From Bradyrhizobium nivariense (GTDB taxonomy: Bacteria > Pseudomonadota > Alphaproteobacteria > Rhizobiales > Xanthobacteraceae): DNA of 49,822 nucleotides. Shown piece by piece: positions 7,587-16,585 of this stretch. The DNA lies in NCBI RefSeq assembly GCF_029846715.1, contig NZ_JARVWW010000048.1, forward strand, positions 1 to 49,822, written 5' to 3'. How positions within the stretch are numbered: the stretch's first letter is position 1; each line of letters begins with the position of its first letter. The notes under the pieces are model-generated. The model was given only the letters and a program-made list of their open reading frames with translations. It was not told the origin of the DNA and did no database searches. The position numbers and the translations under genes are program-made.

Positions 7587-9185
7587 TTATTGGGGCTGGC
7601 TTGACGATTTGCGGAATCGCCAGGGCATGAGGTCTTCGATCCTGCTAAGAGGATAGCCGTCGATGATCGCCTCGAGTGTTTCGGCGATGTAGGCAGCCGG
7701 GTTGACGTCGTTGAGCTTGCAGGTGGCGACGATCGACGCGAGCAAGGCCCAGTTTTCGGCCCCGATTTCATGACCGGCGAAGAGCGCATTTTTCCTGGTC
7801 AGGCAGACTGGCCGGATGGCGTTCTCGACCGGGTTGGTGTCGAGTTCGAGGCGCCCGTCTTCGAGGAAGCGGGTCAGCCCTTGCCAGTGATTGAGCGCAT
7901 AGCGGATGTCCTCGGCGAGCGTCGAACCGCTGGAGATCATCGACAGCTGCTTCTCGAACCAAGGCTTTAAGGCGGCGACCATGGGCAGCGAGTGCTCCCT
8001 GCGCGCGGCCAGCCGGATGTCCGGCGATGAACCGCGTACCATGGCTTCGATGGCGTAAAGCTGTGCGATGTGCCGAACCGCGGCTTTGGCGATCGGTGAT
8101 TTGCTGTTGCGGGCCAATTTGACGAAGCGGCGGCGCAAATGGCTCCAGCAATGCACGAGCGTCCACGGCCCCTGCGGTCGAGCAACTTCGGTCAGCCGGT
8201 CATAACCGTCATAGGCATCGCATTGCAGGAAGCGTCCGCCAAAGCCATGCAGGAACTGCTTCGCGAAGGCGCCGCTGCGACCGGGGGCATATCGGAACAG
8301 CACGATCGGAGGACTTGGGTCGGTGTGGCCGCGGTCGTCGGAGACGATAGCCCAGAAGTCGCCTTTCTTCGTTTGGCCGCGCCCGGGATCGAGCACCGGT
8401 GCCGTGGTTTCGTCCATGAACAGACGATCCGCCATGGCCAGGCGGCGGCGCATGTGGTCCGCGATCGGCTGAAGATGGAAGCAGCCGCGGCCGGACCAGT
8501 TGCCCAGTGTCGCCCGATCAAGCCGGATCCCCTGCCGAGCATAGATCTCTGCCTCACGGTAAAACGGCGTGGTCGCCGAACTTGGAGACGATCACGTGCG
8601 CAATCGCCGCTTCGGTCGGCAGTCCACCAGGCACACGACGTGCTCCGGCGCGTGGGCCTGCACGACAGGGCCCGAGCAGCGGCGACAGATGTATTTCGGG
8701 CCGCGCGTGACCAGCACCCGCCATTGCGCCGGGATCACGTCGAGGCGTTTGCTGACGTCCTCGCCGATCTTCGTCATGGCGCCGCAACCGCATGGACAGA
8801 GCGTGCTCGCAGGCTCGATGATCCGTTCCACCCGCGGCAAATGGGCAGGCAAGCAGCCGCGATTGCGATGAGAACCTTCCGGCACGCTTCGCGATCGGCC
8901 CTGGATCACAGCCTCGGCTCTCTCCTGCGCCGTGTCCAGGATGCCTTGCGCGATCTCCACGTGTTCCAGCGGCAAGTGATACTGATCTGGTCGCAGCTTC
9001 TCGGACTTCGCGCCGAACTTCTCGCGTCTCAATTCTCCGAGAATGACCTCCAGCCGACGTCGCGCTTCCTCCGATGCCGCCAGTGCCCCCTGATGCTCGC
9101 TCAAGGCTGCCTGCGTTTGCGCCAAAAGCGCCTTCAGTTGTTTATTTTCGTCGCGCAGCGCCGCGATGTGGGCGGCGGCGATCAA
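7587..9185 (-). pseudogene. tnpC: IS66 transposase TnpC, two frameshifts
   Basis: The N-terminal part (8592-9185) has the leucine-zipper-like start, the LREKFGAKSEKLRPDQ-like block and a zinc-ribbon-like CPCGCG. The C-terminal part (from 8453 down) holds the DDE core: ADRLFMDETTAPVLDPGRG, LQCDAYDGYDRL and LDTNPVENAIRP. Near 8625 the frame moves so that PTEAAIAHVIVSKFGDH is read in a second frame. Near 8565 it moves again so that PFYREAEIYARQGIRL is read in a third. The combined length would be normal for TnpC, but the gene as it stands is dead. Confidence 0.85.
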
Positions 9186-9343
9186 GGTCAGACCGCGCTC
9201 TCATCCTGATTGTCGCGCCATAGCGATGCTCATGCGCTATTTCGAGCACATCGCCACTGCGCCTGCCACGTTCAAAATAGCTCCCGAGTCATTCTGCCGC
9301 AGTTATCCAGCCGCCTGGGGACGCCGCGCTTCTTCCGGGCGGA

Positions 9344-9601
9344 CTAACCTCCAAGTGCGATCGTTGGCCAAACGAACTTGCAGCCTTCGAGGCGCTTGTG
9401 AACTAACACCAGGCCCGTTCGATCCCAGACCAAAATCTTGATCCGGTCCGCCCGTTTCGATCGGAACACGAAAGCTGCGCCGCTGAACGGGTCGAGGCGA
9501 AGCATCTCCTGCACCTTCGCCGCAAGTCCATCGTGGCCACAGCGGAAGTCGATCGGCCGCGTCGCGATGTAAATCTTCAGATCCGCACCAGCCGCGATCA
9601 T
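9344..9601 (-). pseudogene. tnpB: IS66 TnpB, C-terminally broken
   Basis: The 85-residue product shows the TnpB hallmark IYIATRPIDFRCGHDGLAA and AFVFRSKRADRIKILVWD...LVLVHKRLEGCKFVWP. After WP it frameshifts to TIALGG and stops, losing about 30 residues of the usual C-terminus. Confidence 0.8.
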
Positions 9602-10019
9602 CGTGACGCTCGTACCGCGCGGATCACCCGGGACAGCTGCTCGGCATCAATGGTCATATCCGTTCGCAGCACGACATCGCCGATCGCGATCTCAAGCTTG
9701 ATCGCCGGAACCTGACGCTCCTCCAACGCGCTTTCCACGACCAGCGTGCGAATGTCGGCTGCGACGCCTCGCACGGCGGCAACATCCCTTGCTGTCGAAA
9801 CCGCCGTCGCCAATCGTAGATCTGCCAGCGCGTCGCTCCGTGCTTGCGCGCCACCTCGGACACCTGGGCACCGGGTAACAGACTCTCGGCGACGACCCGA
9901 GCTCTCTCAGCTTCCGAACGTACGCGGCGCCCCGATGGTCCTTCAAGAACCTCCAGCCGGCTCACCGACCCCGTCGTTGAGCCGTCCAAATGGACGTCCT
10001 TTTTGCTGTCCAATCCCAT
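9598..10019 (-). pseudogene. tnpA: IS66 TnpA, frameshifted
   Basis: The first frame encodes the HTH region (RSEAERARVVAESLLPG, EVARKHGATRWQIYDWRR). Near 9810 the expected continuation moves to a second frame (AADIRTLVVESALEE, IEIAIGDVVL-like, TIDAEQLSRVIRAVRASR). One indel separates them. The stop overlaps the tnpB start, as is usual in IS66. Confidence 0.8.
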
Positions 10020-10146
10020 CCCAAACCTCCGTCCAAGCCGGAGGCTTCTTTCGCACAGCTATACCGATCCCGAAGCAAGGGTTCCGGCTAAGCGCTTACG
10101 GCTGACTCGAACCTGCAACCAGAAGGCCGCGTGAGCATGACGAACC

Positions 10147-10344
10147 TCACCGGCGACGATGTGCGTTTCGGCCAGCGGCGAGGACGCCTGCGAACTGTCC
10201 TGGATCTCGACATTTCGGCCGATGGAAGGTCAAGAAAGCTTTGCAGAGGTATTGGCCGGCATTCTCGTTAGTGGCGCGGACCAGATCGCCGTCGACCTCC
10301 GTGTCGATTGAGCGGCGGCGATAGCCAAATCGTATTTCTCTCAA
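10147..10344 (-). pseudogene. Possible pyroglutamyl-peptidase remnant
   Basis: A short frame contains VRATNENAGQYLCKAF, which resembles the SNDAG-x-YLC motif around the catalytic cysteine of pyrrolidone-carboxylate peptidase. The surrounding residues do not extend the match. It lies between an IS66 element and the porin terminator. If correct, it is a fragment without function; the call rests on one motif. Confidence 0.25.
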
Positions 10345-10472
10345 ACGGTTGTCCGTTTGATCTTAGCAGACCATCGTCGACCGCTCGAGAACGGTTTTCT
10401 TGATGCAGCAACCGCGGCCTGCCGGAATGCATAAGACCGTTTATGGCTCCTGTACATGAGACCAACAGGTCA

Positions 10473-10498
10473 AAAAACCCCGGCCCATTGGCCGGGGC
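10473..10498 (-). terminator. Rho-independent terminator of the porin gene
   Basis: An 8-bp GC stem (CCCCGGCC/GGCCGGGG, loop CATT) at 10479-10498 is followed on the minus strand by six T (10478-10473). It lies 27 bases after the porin stop and is oriented correctly. Confidence 0.88.
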
Positions 10499-10524
10499 TT
10501 TCGATCCGCCGTTTGAACGATAGA

Positions 10525-11268
10525 TCAGTATTTGAGAAGAATCGGACCGCCGAACTTATAGTTGAGCCGCGCAGTCATAAGATCGAAATCCTGGCGGATG
10601 CGATCGCCGCCCAGTGAACCACCAGCAACGGTGAAGTTCACGTCGGCATCCCGCATGAACAAGTGGTCGTATTCGACGCTCACCGACCAGTTCGGCGCGA
10701 AGCCGAATTCGATCCCGGCGCCCACAGTACCGCCCCAAGGGCTGCTATTGGCGCTCGAGAGCTGCGCGCCCGTGAGTTCGGATTTGACCTGATAGGTGTT
10801 GCTCGTCACTGCGGCGCCACCTTTGGCGTAAAACAGTACGTTGTCCAAGGCAAAACCGATCTGCCCCGTCATTGTACCGAACGCACCAATCTTGCTGTGG
10901 TTGAGATCCGAAAACGCGACGCTGACATTGGATCCGCTCAGATCAGCCCAGTTCCCCTGACCTTCAACGCCCAGCACGATCTGGCCGATCTGCCATCGAT
11001 AGCCGATCTGGCCACCGACGGTCATGCCGGTCGCATCATGACAACCCTCAGGCGTGCGGCCATTGAAATCCCAGCAATTCGAGCTTGAGCCCAAGCCGCC
11101 GTTCATACCGAAGTAGGGGCCGCTCCAGTCGTAGATTGCAGCCGCGACAGGCTGCGGAGCTTTGGTGGAGAGAGATTGGACGGGCTGCGCAGTCAGATCT
11201 GCACCGAATGCGGGCGCCATTGCGGCAAACGCCACCATGCTCACAGTCGTAAGCAAGAAGTTCTTCAT
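10525..11268 (-). CDS. Outer-membrane beta-barrel protein (Omp25/Omp31-like)
   Basis: The product has 247 residues from MKNFLLTTVSMVAFAAMAPA, a clear Sec signal peptide. The mature part has YDWSGPYFGMNGGLG, GGQIGYRWQIGQIVLGVEGQ, VLFYAKGGAAV, GTVGAGIEFGFAPNWSVSVEYDH and a last strand RLNYKFGG. This is the glycine/aromatic beta-hairpin pattern of the Omp31/RopB-like porin-type family common in Rhizobiales. An alternative start four codons earlier (11280) is possible. It is intact, with its own terminator, and probably monocistronic. A broken relative lies at 17600-18018. Role: structural outer-membrane barrel; substrate unknown. Confidence 0.88.
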   Translation of the reverse strand: MKNFLLTTVSMVAFAAMAPAFGADLTAQPVQSLSTKAPQPVAAAIYDWSGPYFGMNGGLGSSSNCWDFNGRTPEGCHDATGMTVGGQIGYRWQIGQIVLGVEGQGNWADLSGSNVSVAFSDLNHSKIGAFGTMTGQIGFALDNVLFYAKGGAAVTSNTYQVKSELTGAQLSSANSSPWGGTVGAGIEFGFAPNWSVSVEYDHLFMRDADVNFTVAGGSLGGDRIRQDFDLMTARLNYKFGGPILLKY

Positions 11269-11281
11269 TTCTACTCTCATG

Positions 11282-11804
11282 TCCCTTGAGCGCCCCGAGC
11301 CCCGTGCGTCTTAACAACGTCCGCGCGAATTGCTGTAACTGCATCGCAACATTTGCGCCGAAAGAAATGCTTGAACCGAACGCTGCGTCAGGTTGCGACG
11401 TTGCAGATCATCTCCAACTGCCTCGCAAGGCTCCTGCGCGTGCGAGCGTAGATTGCGTGGGCGTGAGCGAGAGCGGGCTGCTGATCTCAGCGGAGTGAGC
11501 GCACGGCAACCCGAGCTCAAGAGCTTTAGATTGTTCGGAATCGCTCGAACGTAGCTATAGCTACTTCAAGGTCCATGGAATGCTGATTTCGCCACCTCGC
11601 GTGCCTCTATCACTGCGGTGACGCGGAGCGCGAAAGCTTTAGCGTCGACAAGCTTTCGTCGGAGGAAGGCGAGCCGCATCCGTAGCTCGCCCGCATTCCC
11701 GAATTGCTGATGACGCGCCAAGGCTTCTATTGGGGCGTGATAGATGTCGTGGTGCGAGCGCAGAGACGGCAGGCGTACGCCGGCTGCCAGCCGCTTCGCC
11801 CTCA
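11282..11804. other. Upstream region of the porin, no clear gene
   Basis: The porin promoter should lie at 11290-11400 but I see no strong -35/-10 pair. A 79-codon minus frame (11566-11805, RSHHDIYHAPIEALARHQQFGN...) directly follows the ornithine cyclodeaminase remnant. It may be a remnant too, but I do not recognise it. Confidence 0.35.
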
Positions 11805-11810
11805 TTCATG

Positions 11811-12105
11811 CGCGCGGCCGGCCAGTTGCGCCGTCGAACAGCATGTGAAGTAAGGAAGCGGCAGGATTGTTCACGCCGTTCTCAGGAACAACGGTGACCA
11901 GCTTCATGCCGAGTACCTTGCCCCGCTGCTAGGCCGGCGTGGTCAAGAGGTGATCCGGCCATGCAACTGTACCGAGTCGTAGCTCTGCCGCTTCTTCGCC
12001 GCACCGAAATGCCTCGCCTAGAGCATCGATCAGCTTGGGATGGTCGATGCCCCTCTCAACCTCCGCGGCAGAAGGACTGCCACATAATTTCCTCGTTCGT
12101 TCGGT
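11811..12105 (-). pseudogene. Ornithine cyclodeaminase / mu-crystallin family remnant
   Basis: In one frame the minus strand reads SAAEVERGIDHPKLIDALGE with AFR next. It then has an in-frame TAG, followed by KVLGMKLVTVVPENGVNNP and LLHMLFDGATGRP. This is the N-terminal third of the family (ALxEAF, GxKLVTVxPxN, LFDGxTGxP). The rest is missing. It directly follows the FAD oxidoreductase on the same strand. In proteobacteria these families often share operons for proline, hydroxyproline or related amino-acid breakdown, so the pair was probably one catabolic unit. Confidence 0.6.
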
Positions 12106-12202
12106 CGGCCAAACATACATGTGTCGAAGGCATCGGTGTGCAGATCACGGCATCGTTTCCATACTGCTGCGAAGAAAGAGTGCCAACCGAGTTGCTCGGT
12201 GA

Positions 12203-13486
12203 TCAGAACCAGGAATCCACCAGGTGAACAAGCTGGGAGCCCGCCGTATAGAAGGCTTCCTGCCCTGCACGAAAACGCTGGCGTTCAACCGCAGTGACCG
12301 GCAACGGCAGATCGTTCTCAGCGATCTGCCCCAATATGTACGAAGCCAAAACGGCGCCAAACACTGTGCCTGGTGCGATTCCGCGGCCGTTATAACCACT
12401 GAAACCGATGACGTTGCGGTCCAGCTTGTGAAGCCGGGGCAAATTGTCCGAGGTCATTCCAATCATGCCAAACCAGCCGGTTTCAAACTGGACGCCCCGA
12501 AGTCCTGGAAAAAGCTTGCGCAACGATCTTTGGGCCCAGGCCCGGTGAATAGAACGTCCAATCCGTTCAAGCGCACCAACACTGCCAAACACGAGTCGCC
12601 CGGAGCGATCGAGGCGAAATGAAGAGAGGACCTCTTGAGTGTCCCACGCGCCCTGCCGCTCAGGCAGGATCGCGCTTCTCAGATCGTCGGGCAGAGAAGG
12701 CGTGGCAAAGTTGAAATAGGGCAGTTGAATCTGTTCCTGCTGTACCTCAGACCAAAGTCCTTTGCCATAAGCATCCGTTGCGACGACTACCCAGTCGGCC
12801 TCTACAGATCCGCTTTCCGTGCTGATTCTCCAGCGCAACCCGTTGTGCTGCGCCGTGACAGCCTCGCTTTGCGTAAATATCCTGGCTCCCATCGCAAGCG
12901 CGGCCCGCGCTAACCCTCGCACATAGGCCAATGGCTGTATGGTGCCGGCGCGCTTATCGAGCAGCGCGCCGGTGTAGTCGCCACCGCCTACTTTGCTGCG
13001 TGTTGCCTCCGCATTTAGCACCAAGACGGGCGCTCCACGCTTCTGCCACTGTTCGGCACGGGCCTCAATCTCCTCCAAGCCCATACGTCCGACCGCACAA
13101 TGCAAGGTGCCGGCACGTTCCACTTCACATTCGATGTCGTGCTTTTCGATGAGCTCGAACACCGTCTGCGGTCCGCGGCCGAGTTGTTCAAGCAACCGTT
13201 CTCCAAAGGGCGCGTCGAGCGTGTCCGGAAGTGCGTCAGGCATGAGCCACATACCCGCATTCACGAGCCCGACGTTCCGCCCGGAGCCTCCGAATCCTAT
13301 TTCAGAGGCCTCCAAAAGCGCGACATGCGCTCCTCCTTCAGCAAGATGGAGGGCCGCCGACAACCCGGTATATCCACCGCCAATCACGACGATATCCGCC
13401 GCAGTGTCAGCGGTAAGCGGAGCAGTTTCTGGTGCTGGTGACGCAGTCAGCGACCACAGTCCGTGTGATCGTCGATTGTTTCGCAT
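12203..13486 (-). CDS. FAD-dependent amine/amino-acid oxidoreductase (DAO family)
   Basis: The 427-residue, intact product has the dinucleotide-binding motif VVIGGGYTGLSAALHL near residue 33 and LLEASEIGFGGSGRNVGLVNAG after it. A typical C-terminal FAD-contact region is ETGWFGMIGMTSDNLPRLH...GYNGRGIAPG. GGGG lies 7-10 bases before the ATG. DAO enzymes (DadA/GlyOx/SoxB-like) oxidise amino acids or N-methylated amines; the substrate cannot be read here. An ornithine cyclodeaminase remnant follows, suggesting amino-acid catabolism. Sequence from its 3' third is repeated at 45268-45694. Confidence 0.85.
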   Translation of the reverse strand: MRNNRRSHGLWSLTASPAPETAPLTADTAADIVVIGGGYTGLSAALHLAEGGAHVALLEASEIGFGGSGRNVGLVNAGMWLMPDALPDTLDAPFGERLLEQLGRGPQTVFELIEKHDIECEVERAGTLHCAVGRMGLEEIEARAEQWQKRGAPVLVLNAEATRSKVGGGDYTGALLDKRAGTIQPLAYVRGLARAALAMGARIFTQSEAVTAQHNGLRWRISTESGSVEADWVVVATDAYGKGLWSEVQQEQIQLPYFNFATPSLPDDLRSAILPERQGAWDTQEVLSSFRLDRSGRLVFGSVGALERIGRSIHRAWAQRSLRKLFPGLRGVQFETGWFGMIGMTSDNLPRLHKLDRNVIGFSGYNGRGIAPGTVFGAVLASYILGQIAENDLPLPVTAVERQRFRAGQEAFYTAGSQLVHLVDSWF

Positions 13487-14221
13487 CCGCCAATCCCCTT
13501 ACAACTAGATTCTGGATCGACCCAAGGTCCAGCAGCTATCGCGAATACGGTAAGCTCTGGCGGACCTCTCTAGTCTGCAAAACTGACGTGGCAGCGCCAC
13601 ACGGGCAAGCAAATCGCAGGCCAAAGGACAGTTCGTCAGCACCGCGAGGATGGGGGGCGAGCTTCTAAGTTTTTGATCGCTCTTGAGGGGGCCCGCAGCA
13701 CCCACGCGCGGTGGGCCGGAGCCTCCGACTGCACGAACCAAGCCCAAGCCCAAGCCCAAGCCCAAGCCCAAGCCCAAGCCCAAGCCCATTGACGCTTGCT
13801 GGGAAACGCGCCTCCTGTGCGGGACAATGGTCCAAAAGGGCAGTATCCGCCCGGCTCGGCGGCAATGTAGTCCTCCCACATCTAACGGATTGTGGGTGCC
13901 CATATACGCCTCCCATAAGCCTCCAGCCAGGCAACGATGTTTCGCCTGTATTTTGGTTTCCTGCACTCATCTATGTGAACGGAAACGGCCACATGTCCCC
14001 AGCGGACTTCGCCTTGGGAACGCCAGGGCCACGCCCTCCAATCCCAGTGGCAAACGGGTTACCACAAAGCAGTCGGGACTGTGCCGGGCCAGCTTATTGG
14101 TGATTGATGCCTCAGTGTCTATGTCGCCTCTCACCGTTGCATAGCGCGTGACCGTGGTACGGTTGGTCTCTGCAAGGCCACGCCATTGTGGGCCTACCAA
14201 TGCGACTCTGGAGGGGACGAT
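13487..14221. other. Non-coding stretch with microsatellite, upstream of the thioesterase
   Basis: Apart from the AGCCCA repeat I see only overlapping low-quality frames. A weak sigma-54-like match on the minus strand (13609-13622, TGGCCTG-CGAT-TTGC) lies about 110 bases before the FAD oxidoreductase, but there is no TGT-N10-ACA nearby. Confidence 0.35.
13741..13788 (+). repeat. Hexanucleotide microsatellite (AGCCCA)8
   Basis: Eight perfect tandem AGCCCA copies, preceded by a partial unit. Plus-strand translation would be Lys-Pro repeats and minus-strand translation Gly-Leu or Trp-Ala repeats, but no convincing gene contains it. Confidence 0.95.
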
Positions 14222-14683
14222 TTGACCGACCTTGACGGCGAAATCCGGGACGGCGGGCACCACATGCAAGTCCGCGTTTATTTTGAGGACACAGATTTCA
14301 GCCAGATCGTATATCACGCGAACTATCTACGCTTCATGGAGCGCGGCCGAACGAACTACCTTCGGCTTTTGGGGACAGATCATCGCAGGTTGTTCGAGGC
14401 TAGCGGCGAGGAGCTGAGCGGCTTCGCCTTCGTGGTGCGTTCTATGAAACTGGACTTCTTCAAACCTGCCTATATGGATGACGTGATTGATGTGATCACG
14501 GCTCCTGAGGAGGTGAAGGGGGCTTCGATCGCGCTGCACCAACAGTGCAGGCGTGGAGCCGACTTGCTAGTCGCGGCGCGTGTGCGTGTGGCCTTCGTCT
14601 CGGCTCGCAAAGCTCAACGCATCCCCAAGAGCCTGAGGGATGCCATGGAAGCGAGCGTTAAGGGCGCTTCTCAGGCGGGCTGA
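14222..14683 (+). CDS. YbgC/4HBT acyl-CoA thioesterase
   Basis: The start is taken as TTG 14222, 4 bases after GGAGGGGA; an internal ATG at 14264 is less well placed. The 153-residue hotdog-fold protein has VRVYFEDTDFSQIVYHANYL, with the catalytic Asp of the YxDTDxxGxVYHxNY motif, then RFMERGRTNYLRLLG and MKLDFFKPAYMDDVIDV. YbgC proteins hydrolyse short-chain or malonyl-type acyl-CoA and are often linked to tol-pal genes; no tol-pal genes are near. Two C-terminal fragments of a paralogue occur at about 32532 and 45695. The frame is intact. Confidence 0.88.
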   Translation: MTDLDGEIRDGGHHMQVRVYFEDTDFSQIVYHANYLRFMERGRTNYLRLLGTDHRRLFEASGEELSGFAFVVRSMKLDFFKPAYMDDVIDVITAPEEVKGASIALHQQCRRGADLLVAARVRVAFVSARKAQRIPKSLRDAMEASVKGASQAG

Positions 14684-14863
14684 TATTTGGCTGTGGAAAG
14701 ACGCCCCAAGGATCGGCGCAGCCAGCTGGAAAACGGCTTTCGCGTCCGTCGCCTGTGCAATAAGGCGCGCAATTCCGTCCAGCGTTTGCCGGACATTGAT
14801 TTGGCGTGACAGCCGCTGATAGCGGGCGATCTTGGCGTCGTAAGGGATGCACTGCTCACACAT
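14567..14863 (-). CDS. Small conserved-hypothetical-like protein, extended at C-terminus
   Basis: From ATG 14863 the product begins MCEQCIPYDAKIARYQRLSR with INVRQTLDGIARLIAQA next. It recalls short rhizobial hypothetical proteins that open MCEKC and continue with a helical LxxGIxxLI segment. Those are about 45-50 residues long; here the frame runs on over the thioesterase 3' end, so the natural C-terminus is probably lost. Function unknown. Two N-terminal cysteines (C-x-x-C) could bind metal. Confidence 0.35.
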   Translation of the reverse strand: MCEQCIPYDAKIARYQRLSRQINVRQTLDGIARLIAQATDAKAVFQLAAPILGASFHSQISARLRSALNARFHGIPQALGDALSFASRDEGHTHTRRD

Positions 14864-15153
14864 GGCTTGCGCGCAGAGTCCTATTCCCGCAACCACCGAT
14901 GCTTGCGATAGCAAGCCATCCAGAGCCCCCGGCTTCCGATATTGGGATCTCGGTCGAGGCCTTGGCCTTGTTCGTTCGCCTTGGTTGACGACGACACCAC
15001 CACTCCCTGAGCCGGCTGCAAAGGCGGCGAGAGCGCACCCGGCCGTGCGCTAGGACAATTTCGTCGCGGCACTTGGGCGACGGCTCAGCCAAGGGCCGAA
15101 GCTGCGACAGGGGATCCCGGATAAGGAGGCCGAGCCGACGTGAGGGTAGGGGC

Positions 15154-15863
15154 TTAAGAGTCCGATGATCGCTCACCGCGTGGACGAAAATCCAGCCGCG
15201 GCGGAGATTTAAGACCGCGCATCGCAAGCAGTTCCTGAGCAGGAACCGACAGCGCACAGCCGATCTCTTCAACGCACGGGGATGCATCGTTCTCAACATC
15301 GGCTGGAGAGAATGCGAGGACGGGAATCCCAGAGACGATCATTGTCCGGGCTCGAACTCGGGTGTGAATATCCTCGGGCGGCGTGCGATTGGGGGCATGG
15401 CACTCAACCGCCAGCCACCGGTAATCACTCTTCATGCAGACCTTCGGTACAAAGGTTGGTGTGAAATCTCGGATCCTCTGTTTGACACCCCACAACGTGT
15501 CCCAATCAGGGCTGCCTTGTGCGCCCCAGTCACACTGATAGCGGATTTCGTTGTACCCGTCGGTTCTTTCCAACGCGAGAAATCGGCAAGCCTTGCAAGG
15601 AGCGGATCATCCGCTTGTTCGGTTGCGAGGAAAAGGTCGTCACCGAACCGCTCAAGAAACCGCCGCGCGACCCGAACATTCGCAATCACAGTGTCGGTAT
15701 CGTCGTGGCCTGCGGCAATTGCTTCCGAAATAGCCTCAATCCTGATTTCTTCGCTCCGGTCCGCGACGGCTTCATAAAAGTCGAGCGGCGGGATCGGAAT
15801 TCCATGGCCCGACAACATGCTACTGTCGCGAACACGATCTCGCGGAGCAACCCTAGCCGCCAT
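15154..15863 (-). pseudogene. Frameshifted gene, possible PD-(D/E)XK-type nuclease
   Basis: The first frame (from about 15818, MLSGHGIPIPPLDFYEAVAD) runs to LARLADFSRWKE. The continuation is in a second frame from about 15573 (RTDGYNEIRYQCDWGAQGSPDW...). That frame ends with YRWLAVECHAP, IHTRVRARTMIVSGIPVLAF and VEEIG. Together they make about 225 residues. The C-terminal pattern (ExxxP..R.R..-hydrophobic-G-IPVLAFSPADV) resembles the core of DUF559/DUF2726-like PD-(D/E)XK proteins, but that is only a pattern judgement. One indel near 15570 breaks the gene. Confidence 0.5.
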
Positions 15864-16228
15864 CCGCGGCGTGGGTTGGGGGCCGCTTATTGTCGCGCGT
15901 GCCGAACGACCAAATTCTAGATTCGTGACTTGACTTGATACTCCTACATCTGGTGGGCCTAAACTGTCGACGGAAAATTAGGTTCGGACCTGCTCGGTGG
16001 AGCGCCACATCGCAGGACGGACACTAGCGGACATCCAACGGCGGAGGTAGGTATGTCGCCCTCCTGGCCAAGTATGTGGATATCGCGCGTTGCCTTTGTC
16101 CAAACAGGCCAGGCCTGGAAACAAGAAGGCCACTCGCCGGGGGACCATGCACGGGGGGAAAACTCGAAACAGGCCTGTAAAACAGCACTACGTGCCATAG
16201 TGCTACCTGCGCCAGTTCGCCGATACGC
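15864..16228. other. No recognisable gene
   Basis: No frame with motifs or a good ribosome binding site was found. Confidence 0.4.
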
Positions 16229-16390
16229 ATGAAGGCTCACCACGTATCCGTCTTCGAGCGCAAGAAGCCCCAGAGCTACAAGAACAACACCCAGGATGTG
16301 GCATGCCAGAACTACTTCAATCGCATCCAGCTCGACGGTATGGATCCGGACGCGCTCGAGGCGGCATTGCGCAAGATTCCAGTGAGTTGA
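16229..16390 (+). CDS. Unrecognised 53-residue ORF
   Basis: ATG 16229 opens MKAHHVSVFERKKPQSYKN and continues NTQDVACQNYFNRIQLDGMD with DALEAALRKIPVS. Composition is protein-like and amphipathic helical, but I recognise no family. It abuts an IS256 remnant and may be the cut end of a larger gene. Confidence 0.3.
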   Translation: MKAHHVSVFERKKPQSYKNNTQDVACQNYFNRIQLDGMDPDALEAALRKIPVS

Positions 16391-16545
16391 TCCTCGACGT
16401 TTCCTGCCTGACTCGGCTTGATGTTGTTATCGTTGGACATGGCATATCGCTCCTTCGGTGGAGAAGTGGAGGCCTCAAGCACCCCCACGATATGCCGCCT
16501 TCCCGATTCCCGCCGTCGCCAACTTTCAGCGATAACTCGCGAGCG
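16312..16545 (-). mobile_element. IS256-family 5' end remnant
   Basis: The minus strand from about 16540 carries a terminal repeat GAGTTATCGCTGAAAGTTGG, closely like GAGCTATCGCCCAAAGTTGG of the complete IS256 at 48020. The shared leader and transposase start (MSNDNNI..., ...VEDQLTGILRN) follow. Homology stops after about 20 codons. Only the promoter-proximal end of the element remains. Confidence 0.8.
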
Positions 16546-16585
16546 GAAACATGACCGACTATTCCCAGGAGATCGATCATCTGCT

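Larger units (their letters stand above)
7566..10099 (-). mobile_element. IS66-family element, complete ends, decayed genes
   Basis: Terminal repeats begin GTAAGCGCTTAG at 7566 and, inverted, end at 10099. They match at about 21 of the first 23 positions. The 8 bases GGCTGACT occur directly before 7566 and after 10099, an exact target duplication as expected for IS66. Inside, tnpA, tnpB and tnpC run on the minus strand but all three carry frameshifts. The element inserted intact and then decayed. Confidence 0.93.

Noticed and set aside
8139..9209. 356-codon plus-strand frame across IS66 tnpC
   Set aside because: It is antisense to recognisable TnpC motifs and has no family features of its own.
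13609..13622. Sigma-54-like site on the minus strand before the FAD oxidoreductase
   Set aside because: GG/GC spacing fits, but -24 deviates (TGGCCTG), the distance to the gene is long and no TGT-N10-ACA is near.
13683..14144. Lys-Pro-repeat protein (TonB-like) across the microsatellite
   Set aside because: No signal anchor, no C-terminal TonB domain and no ribosome binding site; the repeat alone makes the pattern.
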